Assembly: GCF_024505145.1 (NCBI RefSeq)
Contig: NZ_JANIAA010000001.1
Coordinates: 310,001-374,000 of the forward strand
Length of the DNA: 64,000 nucleotides
Direction of reading: 5' to 3'
Source: Streptomyces rugosispiralis
GTDB taxonomy: Bacteria; Actinomycetota; Actinomycetes; Streptomycetales; Streptomycetaceae
Below the pieces are notes generated by a model that saw only the letters and a list, made by a program, of their open reading frames with translations, had not been told where the DNA came from and did not search any database. A program made the translations under genes and the position numbers. Each line of letters starts with the position of its first letter. Positions within the stretch are counted from its first letter, which is position 1. Below are positions 37,492 to 47,106 of the stretch, in pieces.

Positions 37492-38594
37492 TGCGACAGT
37501 CCCTTCGGCTCGGAGAGGTTCAAGTCGGACAGCAGGCCGCGCAGGCCCGCCGTCGCGGCGTCGAAGGAGTCGGCGAAGGTGGCCGGCTTCTCCTGCGGCT
37601 GGGACCAGATCGGCTGCAGTTCGTGTGCCGCCCGGACGCTCAGCGGTACCCATGTCTCCAGCCAGCCCCGCAGAACGTCCCGGTTGTGCTCACCGTGGGT
37701 CTCGTCCGTGGTGAGCATGCGGAACAGCGCGCGGGTGTAGCGCAGGTCGCGGTCGTGGTCGTGTTCCCCGGTGCCGACCAGCGTCGGGGTGACGTAGTCG
37801 CCGTTGCGCGCGGCGATCTGCATCACCAGGTGGCTGCGGAACAGCGCGCCGACCAGCGACTCGAACACCACGTTGGTGGCGAACAGCGACTCGGCCCAGT
37901 CGCCGATGGCGGTGAGCCGCTCGACGTTCTCCCGTACTCCCTGCCAGGCCGGATCGGCGTGCCAGACCTCCTTGTGGGCCGCTCCGTCGAAACCGATCTC
38001 CGCCTCGGACAGGTCCAGGTTGTACAGGGCCAGGTCCTGGGCGAAGCGCAGCTTGTGGGCGCTGTTCACCGCGATCGCGGTGTTGATCATGTTCGTGGGC
38101 GCGGAACGCTGCTCGGAGGTGAACACGTGCATGCCCAGTCCGTGCTCGGCGTGCATCCATGCGCCCAGGTGCCGCTCCAGGAACGTCACCCAGGCCATCG
38201 GCCAGTCGCGGTACGCGCCGGCCTTCTTCGCGTTCTCCAGGTTGAGCTGGATCTGCCGGACGACGTTGGAGTTGTTCCGGTAGATCGTCTGCTCCCACTC
38301 CTCATTCGGGTCGAGGAAGAGATGCCAGTCGCCGGACCGAAGCGCGGTCCAGTCCAGGGGGTAGCCGCCCTTGCCGTCCGCGAACCCGTAGATCCAGCCC
38401 TGGCTCAGGTGTCGCTCCGGATCGGGCTGCACATCGACCGTGACGTCCTCGTACATCGTCGCCCGCTTCTTCCGGGGCGTGAAGTAGTTGTAGGAGCGGC
38501 TCTTCGAGCCGGGGAACTCCTTCAGGCCCGCTTCCGCACCGGTGAATTCGATACGGGGGAAGCTCCTTGGCGCGGTATTCTCCGCTGTGGCCAT
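37488..38594 (-). CDS. prmC: Monooxygenase hydroxylase small (beta) subunit
   Basis: A 368-residue beta subunit of a soluble di-iron monooxygenase. Segments such as [24 protein letters not shown] and [20 protein letters not shown] match MimC/PrmC-type proteins; the di-iron ligands are not kept, as expected for a beta subunit. ATG 38594 has AAAGGTG upstream and is preferred to ATG 38624, which lacks a ribosome site. It overlaps prmD. Confidence 0.88.
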   Translation of the reverse strand: MATAENTAPRSFPRIEFTGAEAGLKEFPGSKSRSYNYFTPRKKRATMYEDVTVDVQPDPERHLSQGWIYGFADGKGGYPLDWTALRSGDWHLFLDPNEEWEQTIYRNNSNVVRQIQLNLENAKKAGAYRDWPMAWVTFLERHLGAWMHAEHGLGMHVFTSEQRSAPTNMINTAIAVNSAHKLRFAQDLALYNLDLSEAEIGFDGAAHKEVWHADPAWQGVRENVERLTAIGDWAESLFATNVVFESLVGALFRSHLVMQIAARNGDYVTPTLVGTGEHDHDRDLRYTRALFRMLTTDETHGEHNRDVLRGWLETWVPLSVRAAHELQPIWSQPQEKPATFADSFDAATAGLRGLLSDLNLSEPKGLSQ

Positions 38595-38653
38595 GGGCGC
38601 GCACCTTTCTGTCTCTTGGCTCATGGGTGGAACCGGTATCCGTCAGCGATCCG

Positions 38654-39697
38654 TCAGTCCCCGGCGGCGGCGGTGATGGTGAACTTGTCGAAGAAGATCT
38701 GTTCTTCGGGCACCCCCATGCCCGCCAGCAGCGACAGGGCGGCGTCGATCATCGGCGGCGGGCCGCACAGGTAGACGTCGCAGTCGGCGAGGTCGTCCTC
38801 CTGGCGCTCCAGCACGTCGGTGACCAGGCCGGTCTCCCCGGCCCAGTCCCGCGGCCGGCGCCCGGACAGACAGGGCACGAAGCGGAAGGAGGGCAACTGC
38901 TCGGCGAGGTGGGCCAGTTCGGCGAGCTGGATCAGGTCGCCTTCGGTGCGGGCGCCGTAGTAGTAGACCGCCTCCCGCTCGTTCCCGCTCTCGGCCATCT
39001 GGCGCAGCAGCGACAGGATGGGGGCCATTCCGGCGCCACCGCCGATGAAAACCAGGCGGCGGTCGGATGCGACGCGCAGGGTGAAGGTGCCGTACGGGCC
39101 GGTCACCCGCAGCGGGTCGCCGACCGCGAGTCCGTCCTCGAGGAGACTGGAGAACCGGCCCCCGGGGTAGCGCTTGATGATGAACTCCAGATGGCCCTCG
39201 GCCGCCGAGTGGTTGGCCATGGAGAAGGAGCGGTGTTCGTCGGTTCCGGGGACAGTGATGTCGACATACTGGCCGGGGTGGAAGCGAAGGGTGGACTGCG
39301 ACTCCGCGGGCAGCCTCAGCCGCAGCAGGGAGATGTCATGGGTGAGCTCCACCAGCGAGTCCACCTCGGTCTGTACGGTGACGACCGGCAGACCGGACCT
39401 GATCATGTCCTCGTCGTAGTTGACGAGTTCGATCTCCGTGTCGCTGTAGATGTGTGACCGGCACAGCAGCACGTACCCCTCGTCCCTTTCGAAGTCGGGA
39501 AGGGCGAACGTGGAGTACCGGCCCATCTGGAGATCGCCGTCGAGCAGGAAGGACTTGCAGGCCGAGCACTGGCCCTCCTTGCAGCCGTGGATCAGCATGA
39601 CGCCCTGCCGGAACGCGGCATCGAGGACGGTTTCGTCCTCGTCGGCCTCGATTTCCATGCCTACCGGTTCAAATCGCACCTTGTGCGTGTCGGCCAT
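38654..39697 (-). CDS. prmB: Monooxygenase NADH reductase, [2Fe-2S]/FAD
   Basis: A 347-residue reductase passing electrons from NADH to the di-iron hydroxylase. The N-terminal plant-type ferredoxin domain has CKEGQCSACKS with a fourth cysteine in LLCRSH; the FAD motif is RSFSMAN and the NAD site VFIGGGAGMAPILS. GTG/ATG choices further upstream lack homology; ATG 39697 has GAGGAG. It lies between the large and small hydroxylase genes, the order found in mimABCD. Confidence 0.9.
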   Translation of the reverse strand: MADTHKVRFEPVGMEIEADEDETVLDAAFRQGVMLIHGCKEGQCSACKSFLLDGDLQMGRYSTFALPDFERDEGYVLLCRSHIYSDTEIELVNYDEDMIRSGLPVVTVQTEVDSLVELTHDISLLRLRLPAESQSTLRFHPGQYVDITVPGTDEHRSFSMANHSAAEGHLEFIIKRYPGGRFSSLLEDGLAVGDPLRVTGPYGTFTLRVASDRRLVFIGGGAGMAPILSLLRQMAESGNEREAVYYYGARTEGDLIQLAELAHLAEQLPSFRFVPCLSGRRPRDWAGETGLVTDVLERQEDDLADCDVYLCGPPPMIDAALSLLAGMGVPEEQIFFDKFTITAAAGD

Positions 39698-39779
39698 GAT
39701 GCCGCTCCTCGTAAGGTGAGGGCCCTCGCCACGGCACGTCGCGGCTGCGCGCCGCGGCGAGGGCCGGTACGGGTCGGCG

Positions 39780-41423
39780 TCAGGCCGTGGCGGAGGTGAC
39801 GTTCGGGTTTGCCTTGTAGGCCGCGATGTGCGCCTCACGCTCGGCGTCGGACATCTCGTTGAGCAGCACATTGGGGCTGGCGAACGGGATGCCGCGCACG
39901 TCGTCGAGGGTCCACAGCTTCTTCGGGTCGTCCAGGTCCAGATGCGGCTGCGGGATCAGCGTGTTGCCGTCGTCGCGGACGTAGCCGAGGTCGGCGATGA
40001 TGTCTGCCAGGTCCCGGCCGTGGTGCAGCGTCTCCCACTCGCGCTTTCCGGTCAGCCGCCCCATGTTCGGGGTCGGGGTGCCCTCGTACTCGGGGCGGAA
40101 GGCCACCTTGTCGGTCCAGTGGCAGGTCTCGGAGCAGTACGTCCGCCACTGGTCGTCGACCTTGTCGACCACCATGTCCTCGCGGACCAGGCACGGCACC
40201 ATGCAGGTCCAGCAGCGGTGCGGGTACTCGTAGCCGACGTCCTCGAACGCGATCGGCTTGTTGCGGCCCGGGTAGCGCAGCCGGTTGTACTCCTCCCACC
40301 AGCGGCCGAACTGGTTGTACCAGCCGGGGTACTTCGACTCGAACCACTCGAAGTCCTGGTCGGTCATCGGGTCGATGCGCCAGTAGTTGACCGGCCATCC
40401 GGTGGCGAAGAACTGGGCCACGCGGTGCACATAGTGCTTGGTGTAGATCCGGTCCCACGCCTCCTCGACCAGGTCGTGCGGGATGACCAGGCCGTACTTC
40501 TCCAGTGGGATGAGGTAGCTGCGGTAGTAGTCGTCGTAGATCCACCGGCGCCACATCTCGGCGTAGCTGTCCCGCTCCTTGCGGCGGTCCTTGGTGCCGT
40601 ACTCGATGAAGGTGCCGATCGCGGCGTCCACCACGCAGTGGTTGTTCCACCACGCGTAGCGCAGATCGCGCTCGAGCAGCTTGCGGTTGTCCTCGTCGGC
40701 CAGCGCCATCAGCAGGATGGAGTAGCCGTTGGAGATGTGCCGGGACTCGTCCGACTGCACCGAGTGGAACACGGTGGGCAGCAGGTAGTCGCCGTTGGCC
40801 GCGGCCTCCGACGGCATGGCCACGAACAGGGTGTTGGTGAAGGCGGTCTCGGCGACCACGGTCAGGTAGATGTTGGCGGCGGTGATCGCGTCGCCGGTGA
40901 TGAAGCCCTCGCCGAACTGCCGGCCGATGGTGCCGGCGTAGTTGTTCGCGAACGCCTTCTCGGTGACGTCGAACCCGGCCGGGTCGATGTAGTGGTTCAT
41001 GTACAGGCGCTTGAGGTTCATCTGGATCGTCGAGTGCCTGACCTCGTCGATCATCTGCACCGCCAGGCCGTTGTGAACCTCGGGGTTGGGAACCGCGTCG
41101 ATGGCCATGGGCATGGCCCGGGCGGCCGAGATCTCCGGGAACGGGATGATCGACAGGAACAGCTTCTGCCACTCCATCCAGCGCTCCTGCACCTGGCGGA
41201 ACATGTTCCCGCGGATGGCGCCGTCCATCGCGCCGTAGACGCGGTTGTCCTTCTCCTCCTCCATCGGGAAGTAGGAGCGCAGGATCTGCTTGAGGGGGTC
41301 CTTCTTCGGGGCCTTGTCGAACGTGTAGTCGGTGCCGAACCGCTTCGCCGGTGTGGCGAAGGTCGGCTCCCACGACAGCTCGGTGATTTTCTTGTGCGCC
41401 TTGCTCAGACTCTGTCGGCTCAC
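39780..41423 (-). CDS. prmA: Propane/acetone-type di-iron monooxygenase large (alpha) subunit
   Basis: A 547-residue soluble di-iron monooxygenase hydroxylase subunit. The two ExxH iron motifs are visible as MIDEVRH and SDESRH, with further Glu ligands in the flanking helices, and the C-terminal [12 protein letters not shown] motif is shared by the MimA/PrmA group. Characterised members hydroxylate propane at C2 and acetone to acetol, and some act on phenol. GTG 41423 has an AGGAGG site. It heads an eight-gene minus-strand operon and is divergent from the activator gene. Confidence 0.9.
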   Translation of the reverse strand: MSRQSLSKAHKKITELSWEPTFATPAKRFGTDYTFDKAPKKDPLKQILRSYFPMEEEKDNRVYGAMDGAIRGNMFRQVQERWMEWQKLFLSIIPFPEISAARAMPMAIDAVPNPEVHNGLAVQMIDEVRHSTIQMNLKRLYMNHYIDPAGFDVTEKAFANNYAGTIGRQFGEGFITGDAITAANIYLTVVAETAFTNTLFVAMPSEAAANGDYLLPTVFHSVQSDESRHISNGYSILLMALADEDNRKLLERDLRYAWWNNHCVVDAAIGTFIEYGTKDRRKERDSYAEMWRRWIYDDYYRSYLIPLEKYGLVIPHDLVEEAWDRIYTKHYVHRVAQFFATGWPVNYWRIDPMTDQDFEWFESKYPGWYNQFGRWWEEYNRLRYPGRNKPIAFEDVGYEYPHRCWTCMVPCLVREDMVVDKVDDQWRTYCSETCHWTDKVAFRPEYEGTPTPNMGRLTGKREWETLHHGRDLADIIADLGYVRDDGNTLIPQPHLDLDDPKKLWTLDDVRGIPFASPNVLLNEMSDAEREAHIAAYKANPNVTSATA

Positions 41424-41503
41424 TCCATGCCTCCTGGGGATGGGTGGTGCGCGGCTCCGGTGCCCGCGACGTCGCCGTCACCGCACTGATCACCCGGGTG
41501 TCA

Positions 41504-41604
41504 CCCGGTACGACCCGGCGATCGCGGGGGCGTACCGGGCGATGGCGTCCTGGTGCCCTAAATCACAGGGCATTCGGCAGCTGGGAGAGGTCTCAATATG
41601 AGAC
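41504..41604. promoter_or_regulatory. Cluster of dyads between prmA and its activator
   Basis: Three inverted repeats lie in this 279-base gap: CCCGGTACG/CGTACCGGG (41504-41512, 41531-41539), TGCCCT/AGGGCA (41554-41559, 41567-41572) and GTCTCA-ATA-TGAGAC (41590-41604). Enhancer-type activators bind such sites upstream of monooxygenase promoters. Which one is the true site cannot be told. Confidence 0.45.
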
Positions 41605-41702
41605 AATCCCGCAGTCTTCCACTGGTGTGTCCGACCTGGTTGCATGGCCGAAACGCGCCGGACGTGATTCCGGTTTGGCACGAGCCGGTCCAGGGAGACG
41701 TG

Positions 41703-43532
41703 ATGCGCTCGAACGACTCCGATGCTCCGCATCCGCCGCGCGGGCGTGTACTCGCGGCGGCACGGGAGCGGTTCCTGACAGCCGGGTCCGTCGACTCGAA
41801 TCAGGTACGCGAGACAATCGCGGCCTCGTGGTGGAGATCGAAGAGCTGGAAGGTCGAAGCCGACCATGTCCAGCTGGCGTACGCCAGGGACCCGGACCTC
41901 GAGACCCCGCTGGTGCTCGGCGCCGCACCGGTCCTCAATCGGCTTCAGGAACAGGTGAGCGATGAGCCGGTGAGCGTCATCCTCACCGACGCGGCAGGCC
42001 TCGTCCTGGACCGGCGCACCGGGGACCGTCGGCTCGAGCGCCACCTGGACCGGGTGCAGCTCGCCCCCGGCTTCAGCTACGCGGAGCAATTCGTGGGGAC
42101 CAACGGCATCGGCACGGCCCTGGAAGGCCGCCAGGCCACCGGCGTGTTCGGACACGAACACTATGCCGAGGGCCTCGAGGAGTTCGGCTGTTTCGGAGTG
42201 CCGGTGCGCCACCCCGTATCCGGCCAGTTGCTCGGCGTCCTGGACCTGACCTGCTGGAGCCGCGACGCCTCGCCGCTGCTGTCGGCGCTGGCCAAGGCCA
42301 CGGCCGAGCATATCGAGCGGGAACTGACGACGATGACCGGACTTCGGGAGTTCGCGCTGTTCGAGGAGTACCTGCGGGCCTGCCGGCACAGCCGCGGCAT
42401 CGTGTTCGCACTCAACAACGACGTCGTCATGATGAATGACCACGCCCGCCAGGCGCTCACGGCCTCGGACCAGGCCGCGCTGCTGGCCACCGCCGTCGAG
42501 GCCATGAGGGGCAAGAAACGCGTCATGATCGATAGGGATCTGCCCAGCGGCGCGAGGGTCCGGATGTCCTGCGCCCCGGTGCACACCCCATCGGGCCCTG
42601 CCGGTGGCGTCTTCCGCGTCCGGCTCACCGGGACGACCGCGCGGCCGCGGCCCGGCACACCGGCCTTCCGTCCCATGCTGCCCGGCCTCGTCGGCTCCTC
42701 CGCCGTGTGGCAGCGCGCCTTGGAACAGGTGCGCACGCACTACCGGGCCGGTGAATGGATCACCGTGCACGGGGAGGCCGGCACCGGCAAGCTCGCTCTG
42801 CTGCGCGCCGTGTACCGCCACCACGAGCCCGCCGGCCGCTTCCGTGTGCTGGACGCCGCCGAAGCGACCGGCTCCACCGCGTTCCTGACCCGTGTGCGAG
42901 AGGAACTCCAGCAGGGCAGCGGCGCACTGGTGCTACGGCACATCGACCGGCTGCCGCCCGATCGCGCCCGAGCCCTCACCGATCTCCTGCGCTCTCACCA
43001 GCGCATGCACCAACGGCGCCGGGCCGCCGGACAGGACGAGGAGCGCCTGTGGGTGACGGCGACCCACTGCTCCCCCGGGCACGATCAGGACCTCGCCGGC
43101 CTGTTGCGCGTATTTCCCGCGGCCATGGAGGTCCCACCGCTGCGCCACCACATCGACGACATGGCCGAACTCGTCCCGTTCCTCCTCGCGAAGCTGACCT
43201 CGCCCACGACACTGACCTGCTCCCCCGCCGCGATGCGGCTGCTGATGCGCGCCACCTGGCCCGGGAACGTCGCCCAGTTGCGGAAGATCCTCAGTACCGT
43301 GGTGCAGCACCGCAGGTCCGGTGTGATGGAGGCGAGCGACCTGCCTCCCGAATGCCAGACGGTGTCCCGCCGGGTGCTCAGCCCCCTGGAGTCCCTCGAA
43401 CGCGATGCGATCGTGCGCAGCCTGATCGATGCCAACGGCAACCGGAGCAGAGCCGCCCGAGCGCTCGGAGTCTCCCGCGCCACCATCTACCGCAAGATCC
43501 ATGAGTACGGCATCGAACTTCCGCAGCCATGA
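41703..43532 (+). CDS. AcoR/MimR-type Fis-family activator without sigma-54 motif
   Basis: A 609-residue regulator: an N-terminal GAF-type sensor (about 65-215), a central AAA-like domain with Walker A-like GEAGTGKLALL (about 355), and a C-terminal Fis helix-turn-helix (NRSRAARALGVSRATIYRKI). The GAFTGA loop needed to contact sigma-54 is absent, matching actinobacterial relatives such as MimR that act with ordinary sigma factors. ATG 41703 has GGGAG upstream. It is divergent from prmA and should activate it in response to substrate. Confidence 0.83.
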   Translation: MRSNDSDAPHPPRGRVLAAARERFLTAGSVDSNQVRETIAASWWRSKSWKVEADHVQLAYARDPDLETPLVLGAAPVLNRLQEQVSDEPVSVILTDAAGLVLDRRTGDRRLERHLDRVQLAPGFSYAEQFVGTNGIGTALEGRQATGVFGHEHYAEGLEEFGCFGVPVRHPVSGQLLGVLDLTCWSRDASPLLSALAKATAEHIERELTTMTGLREFALFEEYLRACRHSRGIVFALNNDVVMMNDHARQALTASDQAALLATAVEAMRGKKRVMIDRDLPSGARVRMSCAPVHTPSGPAGGVFRVRLTGTTARPRPGTPAFRPMLPGLVGSSAVWQRALEQVRTHYRAGEWITVHGEAGTGKLALLRAVYRHHEPAGRFRVLDAAEATGSTAFLTRVREELQQGSGALVLRHIDRLPPDRARALTDLLRSHQRMHQRRRAAGQDEERLWVTATHCSPGHDQDLAGLLRVFPAAMEVPPLRHHIDDMAELVPFLLAKLTSPTTLTCSPAAMRLLMRATWPGNVAQLRKILSTVVQHRRSGVMEASDLPPECQTVSRRVLSPLESLERDAIVRSLIDANGNRSRAARALGVSRATIYRKIHEYGIELPQP

Positions 43533-43556
43533 GTTCTCCCGGTGCCGCCGGCGACG

Positions 43557-43715
43557 CTACTGGCGTGGCACCGCAGGCTGACCGCCCGAGCGGAAGGTCC
43601 AGCGGCCCGACCCGACGTGGTAGACCGCCTCGGTGCCGGTGGTGCGCACAAGGGCCGCTCCCGGTGGGGCCCCGGCAGGGCCGCCGGAGGTGGGGACGTG
43701 GACTTCCGCCGTGCT
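43557..43715 (-). pseudogene. Remnant of alpha-L-rhamnosidase C-terminus
   Basis: A minus-strand frame reads STAEVHVPTSG, then EAVYHVGSGRWTFRSG before its stop, resembling the conserved C-terminal beta-domain end of bacterial alpha-L-rhamnosidases. Only about 50 residues are recognisable and no catalytic domain exists upstream, where a different glycosidase fragment begins. Assignment rests on this short end motif. Confidence 0.45.
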
Positions 43716-43762
43716 GCCGGCGCATGCCGGTGCGCTCCGCGGTGCGCAGGACATGACCGACG

Positions 43763-44430
43763 ATGTCGAACCACTCCTCGGTGAAGCACCACGACCTCCT
43801 GCCGGAGTGGGGCACCGACGGAGACGGCCTGCTGGAGAGCCCCTACTTCGGAGACCGGGTCGGCGGCCGGGGCAACCACCTCGGACTGGACGACAGCCCC
43901 GTCTACGCCGCATACCACCGGATCGCCAAGCGGGGCGGCAGCGGCGACCGCCGCGACAACACCGACCTCACCGACGTGGCCCTCAACTCCTACTACGCGC
44001 TGCTCGCCGAGACCCTGGCCAAGATGGCCCGGGTGCTGGATCGGCCACAGGACGCCGCCCGCTTCGCGGCACGGCACGAGACGATCCGGCGACTGCTCAA
44101 CGACCGGCTGTGGCATCCCGGCAAGCGCCTGTACCTGAGCCGCTACCTGGACGGAACCTGGAACGAGGTGGTGACGCCGACCGTCTTCTACCCGATGTTC
44201 GCCGGTCTCGCCACACAGGACCGAGCCCGGATCCTGGTGGCGGAACACCTGCTCAATCCCGAGGAGTTCTGGGGTTCGTACGTCATTCCGAGCGTCGCTC
44301 GCAACGACCCGGCCTACTGTTCCGGTGGCCCGGTGCACCCCGGCTCCGAGCACTTCCGGTTCTTCGACAAGTACGGCGAGGACTCCGCCCCCGAGCAGGT
44401 GACCGCCAGGTCCGTCGCCTGCCTGCCTAA
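43763..44430 (+). pseudogene. Remnant of a GH63/trehalase-like glycoside hydrolase
   Basis: The frame encodes about 210 residues of an (alpha/alpha)6-barrel glycosidase: TDLTDVALNSYYALLAETLAKMA, LWHPGKRLYLSRYLDG and LLNPEEFWGSYVIPSVARNDPA resemble MGH1-like/GH63 proteins. The N-terminal half is missing and homology ends near 44400, where the frame runs into the opposite-strand ALF gene. No ribosome site fits ATG 43763. It is a decayed fragment, probably deleted at both ends. Confidence 0.65.
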
Positions 44431-45035
44431 CCGGCCACCTCGTACTGCCCCACCTCACGGAAGTAGCGCAGGCCCTCCGGGGAGCCGTCGTCGAGGGCGG
44501 CGTTGGCCGCGGCGCGCAGGGCATCACTGATGTCCGGAGCCGCGAGCAGGCGAGCTATGTAGACGGCGTCGTCCTCGGCCTGGGCCAGTCGATAGCCGGT
44601 CTCCAGCCAGGCGCGCATCTCCTCCGGGGAGTTGTTGGAGTTGTTGTCGAGGAGCTTGTTGGCCTCCCCGATGACTCGCTTGTCATTGTTCTGCCTCGCC
44701 GCGTAGAGAATGCGGGCGATGGCGACCCGGTCGTCCTCGGCCTGAGCCAGTCGATAGCCGGTCTTCAAGAAGGCGCGCATGTCGTCCACGGTGCCGTTGA
44801 GGGCCTCATTGGCCTCTCGGACGACCCCCCGGCCGCTGTCCTCGTCCGCCAGGATGGCGGCGATCGCCGCACGCAGTTCGTCCTCCGACATCTCGTCCAC
44901 CGGTGTGTCGGACACGGTCGCCACGGTGGTGGTGACCGGGGCCGCCGAACCGTTGGCGAACGCCGGGGCGGTGAAGAGGAGGGCTGGGGTCAGGGCGGTG
45001 GCCACGACGAGCAGAACGGCACGCGTCGGTCTCAT
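44427..45035 (-). CDS. Secreted ALF-repeat protein
   Basis: A 202-residue secreted protein. A Sec signal (about 1-27, ending AFA-N) is followed by a Thr/Val-rich spacer and two near-identical repeats, each with MRAFLKTGYRLAQAEDD or MRAWLETGYRLAQAEDD, typical of ALF repeats found in many Streptomyces exported proteins. Function is unknown. ATG 45035 has GGAGG nine bases upstream. It overlaps the end of the glycosidase remnant, consistent with that remnant being dead. Confidence 0.8.
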   Translation of the reverse strand: MRPTRAVLLVVATALTPALLFTAPAFANGSAAPVTTTVATVSDTPVDEMSEDELRAAIAAILADEDSGRGVVREANEALNGTVDDMRAFLKTGYRLAQAEDDRVAIARILYAARQNNDKRVIGEANKLLDNNSNNSPEEMRAWLETGYRLAQAEDDAVYIARLLAAPDISDALRAAANAALDDGSPEGLRYFREVGQYEVAG

Positions 45036-45317
45036 GAATATGTGCCTCCGTGTTCGAACTTCAGGTATCCAGATGATCTCCCATGCGCACCGAAATCGCA
45101 CGAGGAATCGATTAATCCGGAAACGGTGCCCGTGCGGTGCGGGGATTTCAGGGCCCCGTGCGGGCCGGCCGCCCTGATCACCGACGGCCGCCTCGCTCCT
45201 GGCTCGCCGCGAGATGCCGTCGGCTGAACGGCCGTTCGCGTGGTTCGGCCGTGCGCGGCGGCAACAGCGGTCACGGGGTCAGGCCGACCGTCCCGCTCGA
45301 ACAACGGACGGGCCACC

Positions 45318-46544
45318 TCACCCTGCCCCGACCCTGGTACGGCCGGCGGCGGTGACTGCCAGGAGGGCCAGGGCGAGGACCTGGATGCCCACCACAACGG
45401 TGATCAGCACGGGGATGGAGTAGCCGTACAGGCCACCGGTCAGCGCACCACCCGCGAGGCTGGCGGCGCCGACGACGCCGGCGAAGATGCCGTAGGCGGT
45501 CGCCCTGCGCCCGGAGGGCACCAGATCGGCCACCATGGCGCGCAGAGTGGATTCCTGGATGCCCATGGCCGCGCCCCACACCAGCGAACCGGCCGCGGCC
45601 GGCGCGACGGTGTCGGTGAAAGCCAGGCACGCGACCGCGGCGGTCAGCACCGGCAGGACCACCAGGACCCGGGGGCCGTGCCGGTCGTACAGCCACCCGG
45701 TCGCGAGCGCGGCGACGGCATCCACGGCCATGGCGCCGGCGTAGAGCACGGGTACCCAGGCGGTGGTCAGCAGGTGGCGCTGGACGAGGTGATAGGAGAG
45801 CACACCGAAGGTGGCGAACCCGGCAGTGGTGGCCGCGGTGAACGCCGCATACGTCCAGAACGCCGTCGGCAGACGGCCCCCCGACGCGGCCCGCGGCGTC
45901 CTGGGAACCGCCTCGCGCTCGTACGCCTCGGGGTCGGGGACGCGGGTCCGCAGCCAGACCAGCACCCCCAGAGCCGCCACACCGGGCACGGCCAGGACGC
46001 CCAGCGCCGGGGCGTAGTCGTCACCGGTGAGCGCGAGCACCCCGGCCACCAGCAGCGGGCCCACCAGGGCGCCGATCTGGTCCATGGCCTCGTGGACGGC
46101 GAAACCCCTGCCACGGCCGGTGGCCGCCGTGGCATGCGAAAGCAGGGTGTCCTTGGCCGGGGAGCGCACCGCCTTGCCGACTCGTTCGGCGATCACCAGC
46201 ACGCAGGCCGCCCACAGCACCCCCGCCACGCCCAGAAGCGGCACCGAGACCACCGTCAGCGCGTATCCGGCGATGGCCAGGCCCCAGAAGCGGCGCGTGC
46301 GATCCGCAAGCGGCCCGGAGACCAGCCGCAGTCCGAGTGCCGCCGCCTCACCCGCACCCGTGACCACGCCGACGACCAGGGAGGAAGCCCCCAGCGATGC
46401 GAGCAGCGGGCCGGTGACGGAGCGGGCGCCCTCGTAGACGAAGTCGGCCAGCAGGCTGACCGTGCCGAACCACACCACGAACCGCCACGGCCGCATTCCC
46501 ACCGTCCCGTCCATAGGTGCTTCGGCCCCCGGCACCGGCTTCAT
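45318..46544 (-). CDS. MFS transporter
   Basis: A 408-residue 12-helix MFS protein. LVSGPLADRTRR is the loop 2-3 motif, and GWLYDRHGPRVLV its second-half repeat. No substrate is evident; drug efflux is possible. ATG 46544 overlaps the stop of a 61-residue gene (ATGA), so the two are translated together. Confidence 0.82.
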   Translation of the reverse strand: MKPVPGAEAPMDGTVGMRPWRFVVWFGTVSLLADFVYEGARSVTGPLLASLGASSLVVGVVTGAGEAAALGLRLVSGPLADRTRRFWGLAIAGYALTVVSVPLLGVAGVLWAACVLVIAERVGKAVRSPAKDTLLSHATAATGRGRGFAVHEAMDQIGALVGPLLVAGVLALTGDDYAPALGVLAVPGVAALGVLVWLRTRVPDPEAYEREAVPRTPRAASGGRLPTAFWTYAAFTAATTAGFATFGVLSYHLVQRHLLTTAWVPVLYAGAMAVDAVAALATGWLYDRHGPRVLVVLPVLTAAVACLAFTDTVAPAAAGSLVWGAAMGIQESTLRAMVADLVPSGRRATAYGIFAGVVGAASLAGGALTGGLYGYSIPVLITVVVGIQVLALALLAVTAAGRTRVGAG

Positions 46545-46726
46545 GCCCACACCGCCTGCGCGAAGGCCGCGCCGAGGAGCGCGGCTCCGAGCCCGGCGAC
46601 CACGTCGGCGACCACGTCGGCAGCGGCGAAGGGGCGCGCCCCGCGCAGGCCGGTGCCGAAAAAGGGCCGCACCAGCCGGTGCGCGGGATCCGTGAACTCG
46701 ATGGCCGGGTCGCGTGGTGGGTTCAT
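46541..46726 (-). CDS. Small protein coupled to the MFS transporter
   Basis: A 61-residue protein with a polar N-terminal half (IEFTDPAHRLVRPFFGTGLRG) and a hydrophobic C-terminal segment (about 38-60) that could span the membrane. ATG 46726 has AGGAG about 12 bases upstream, and its stop overlaps the transporter start. I do not recognise a family. The coupling makes a real gene likely. Confidence 0.55.
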   Translation of the reverse strand: MNPPRDPAIEFTDPAHRLVRPFFGTGLRGARPFAAADVVADVVAGLGAALLGAAFAQAVWA

Positions 46727-47106
46727 CGCCGGTTGTGTCTCCTACTCGTGCGGCTCCCGGGCATGTGGGTGCGTCTGCTCACAAGTAGGGACCGTAGGCG
46801 GCACCAGTGCCGCGGCTCGAGTACGGCGAGCCCCACCGCCGCGCAGCAATCACACAGGCTGCCGCAGGCCACCAGCCTACCGGCCCGCTCTCCGTGGCCG
46901 GCGGACCGGCCGCTGACATCGGTGGTCACCGTCCCCGTGGGCCTCCCGCGGTTCAACATCCATACGCGAACTGCATAAATCATGGCAGCCTCGTATTTCC
47001 GTCGCCGCTGCCCGGTCCCTAACGTCGAAGCCGAGAAAGCCGGACGGCCCGCGGCGCGAGACCGCCCGGCACCAGACAAGATCGCGCCGCATGGACAGGC
47101 GACCCC
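46727..47106. other. Divergent intergenic region upstream of adc
   Basis: 380 bases separating the small-protein/MFS pair from acetoacetate decarboxylase. The part around 46970-47000 is AT-richer (TGCATAAATCATGG), a plausible promoter zone. No gene or strong dyad was seen. Confidence 0.5.

Noticed and set aside
41703..43532. Sigma-54-dependent activator
   Set aside because: No GAFTGA motif, and streptomycetes lack sigma-54.
43763..44530. Intact glycoside hydrolase gene
   Set aside because: Only the middle of the domain is present, and the end overlaps a convincing opposite-strand gene.
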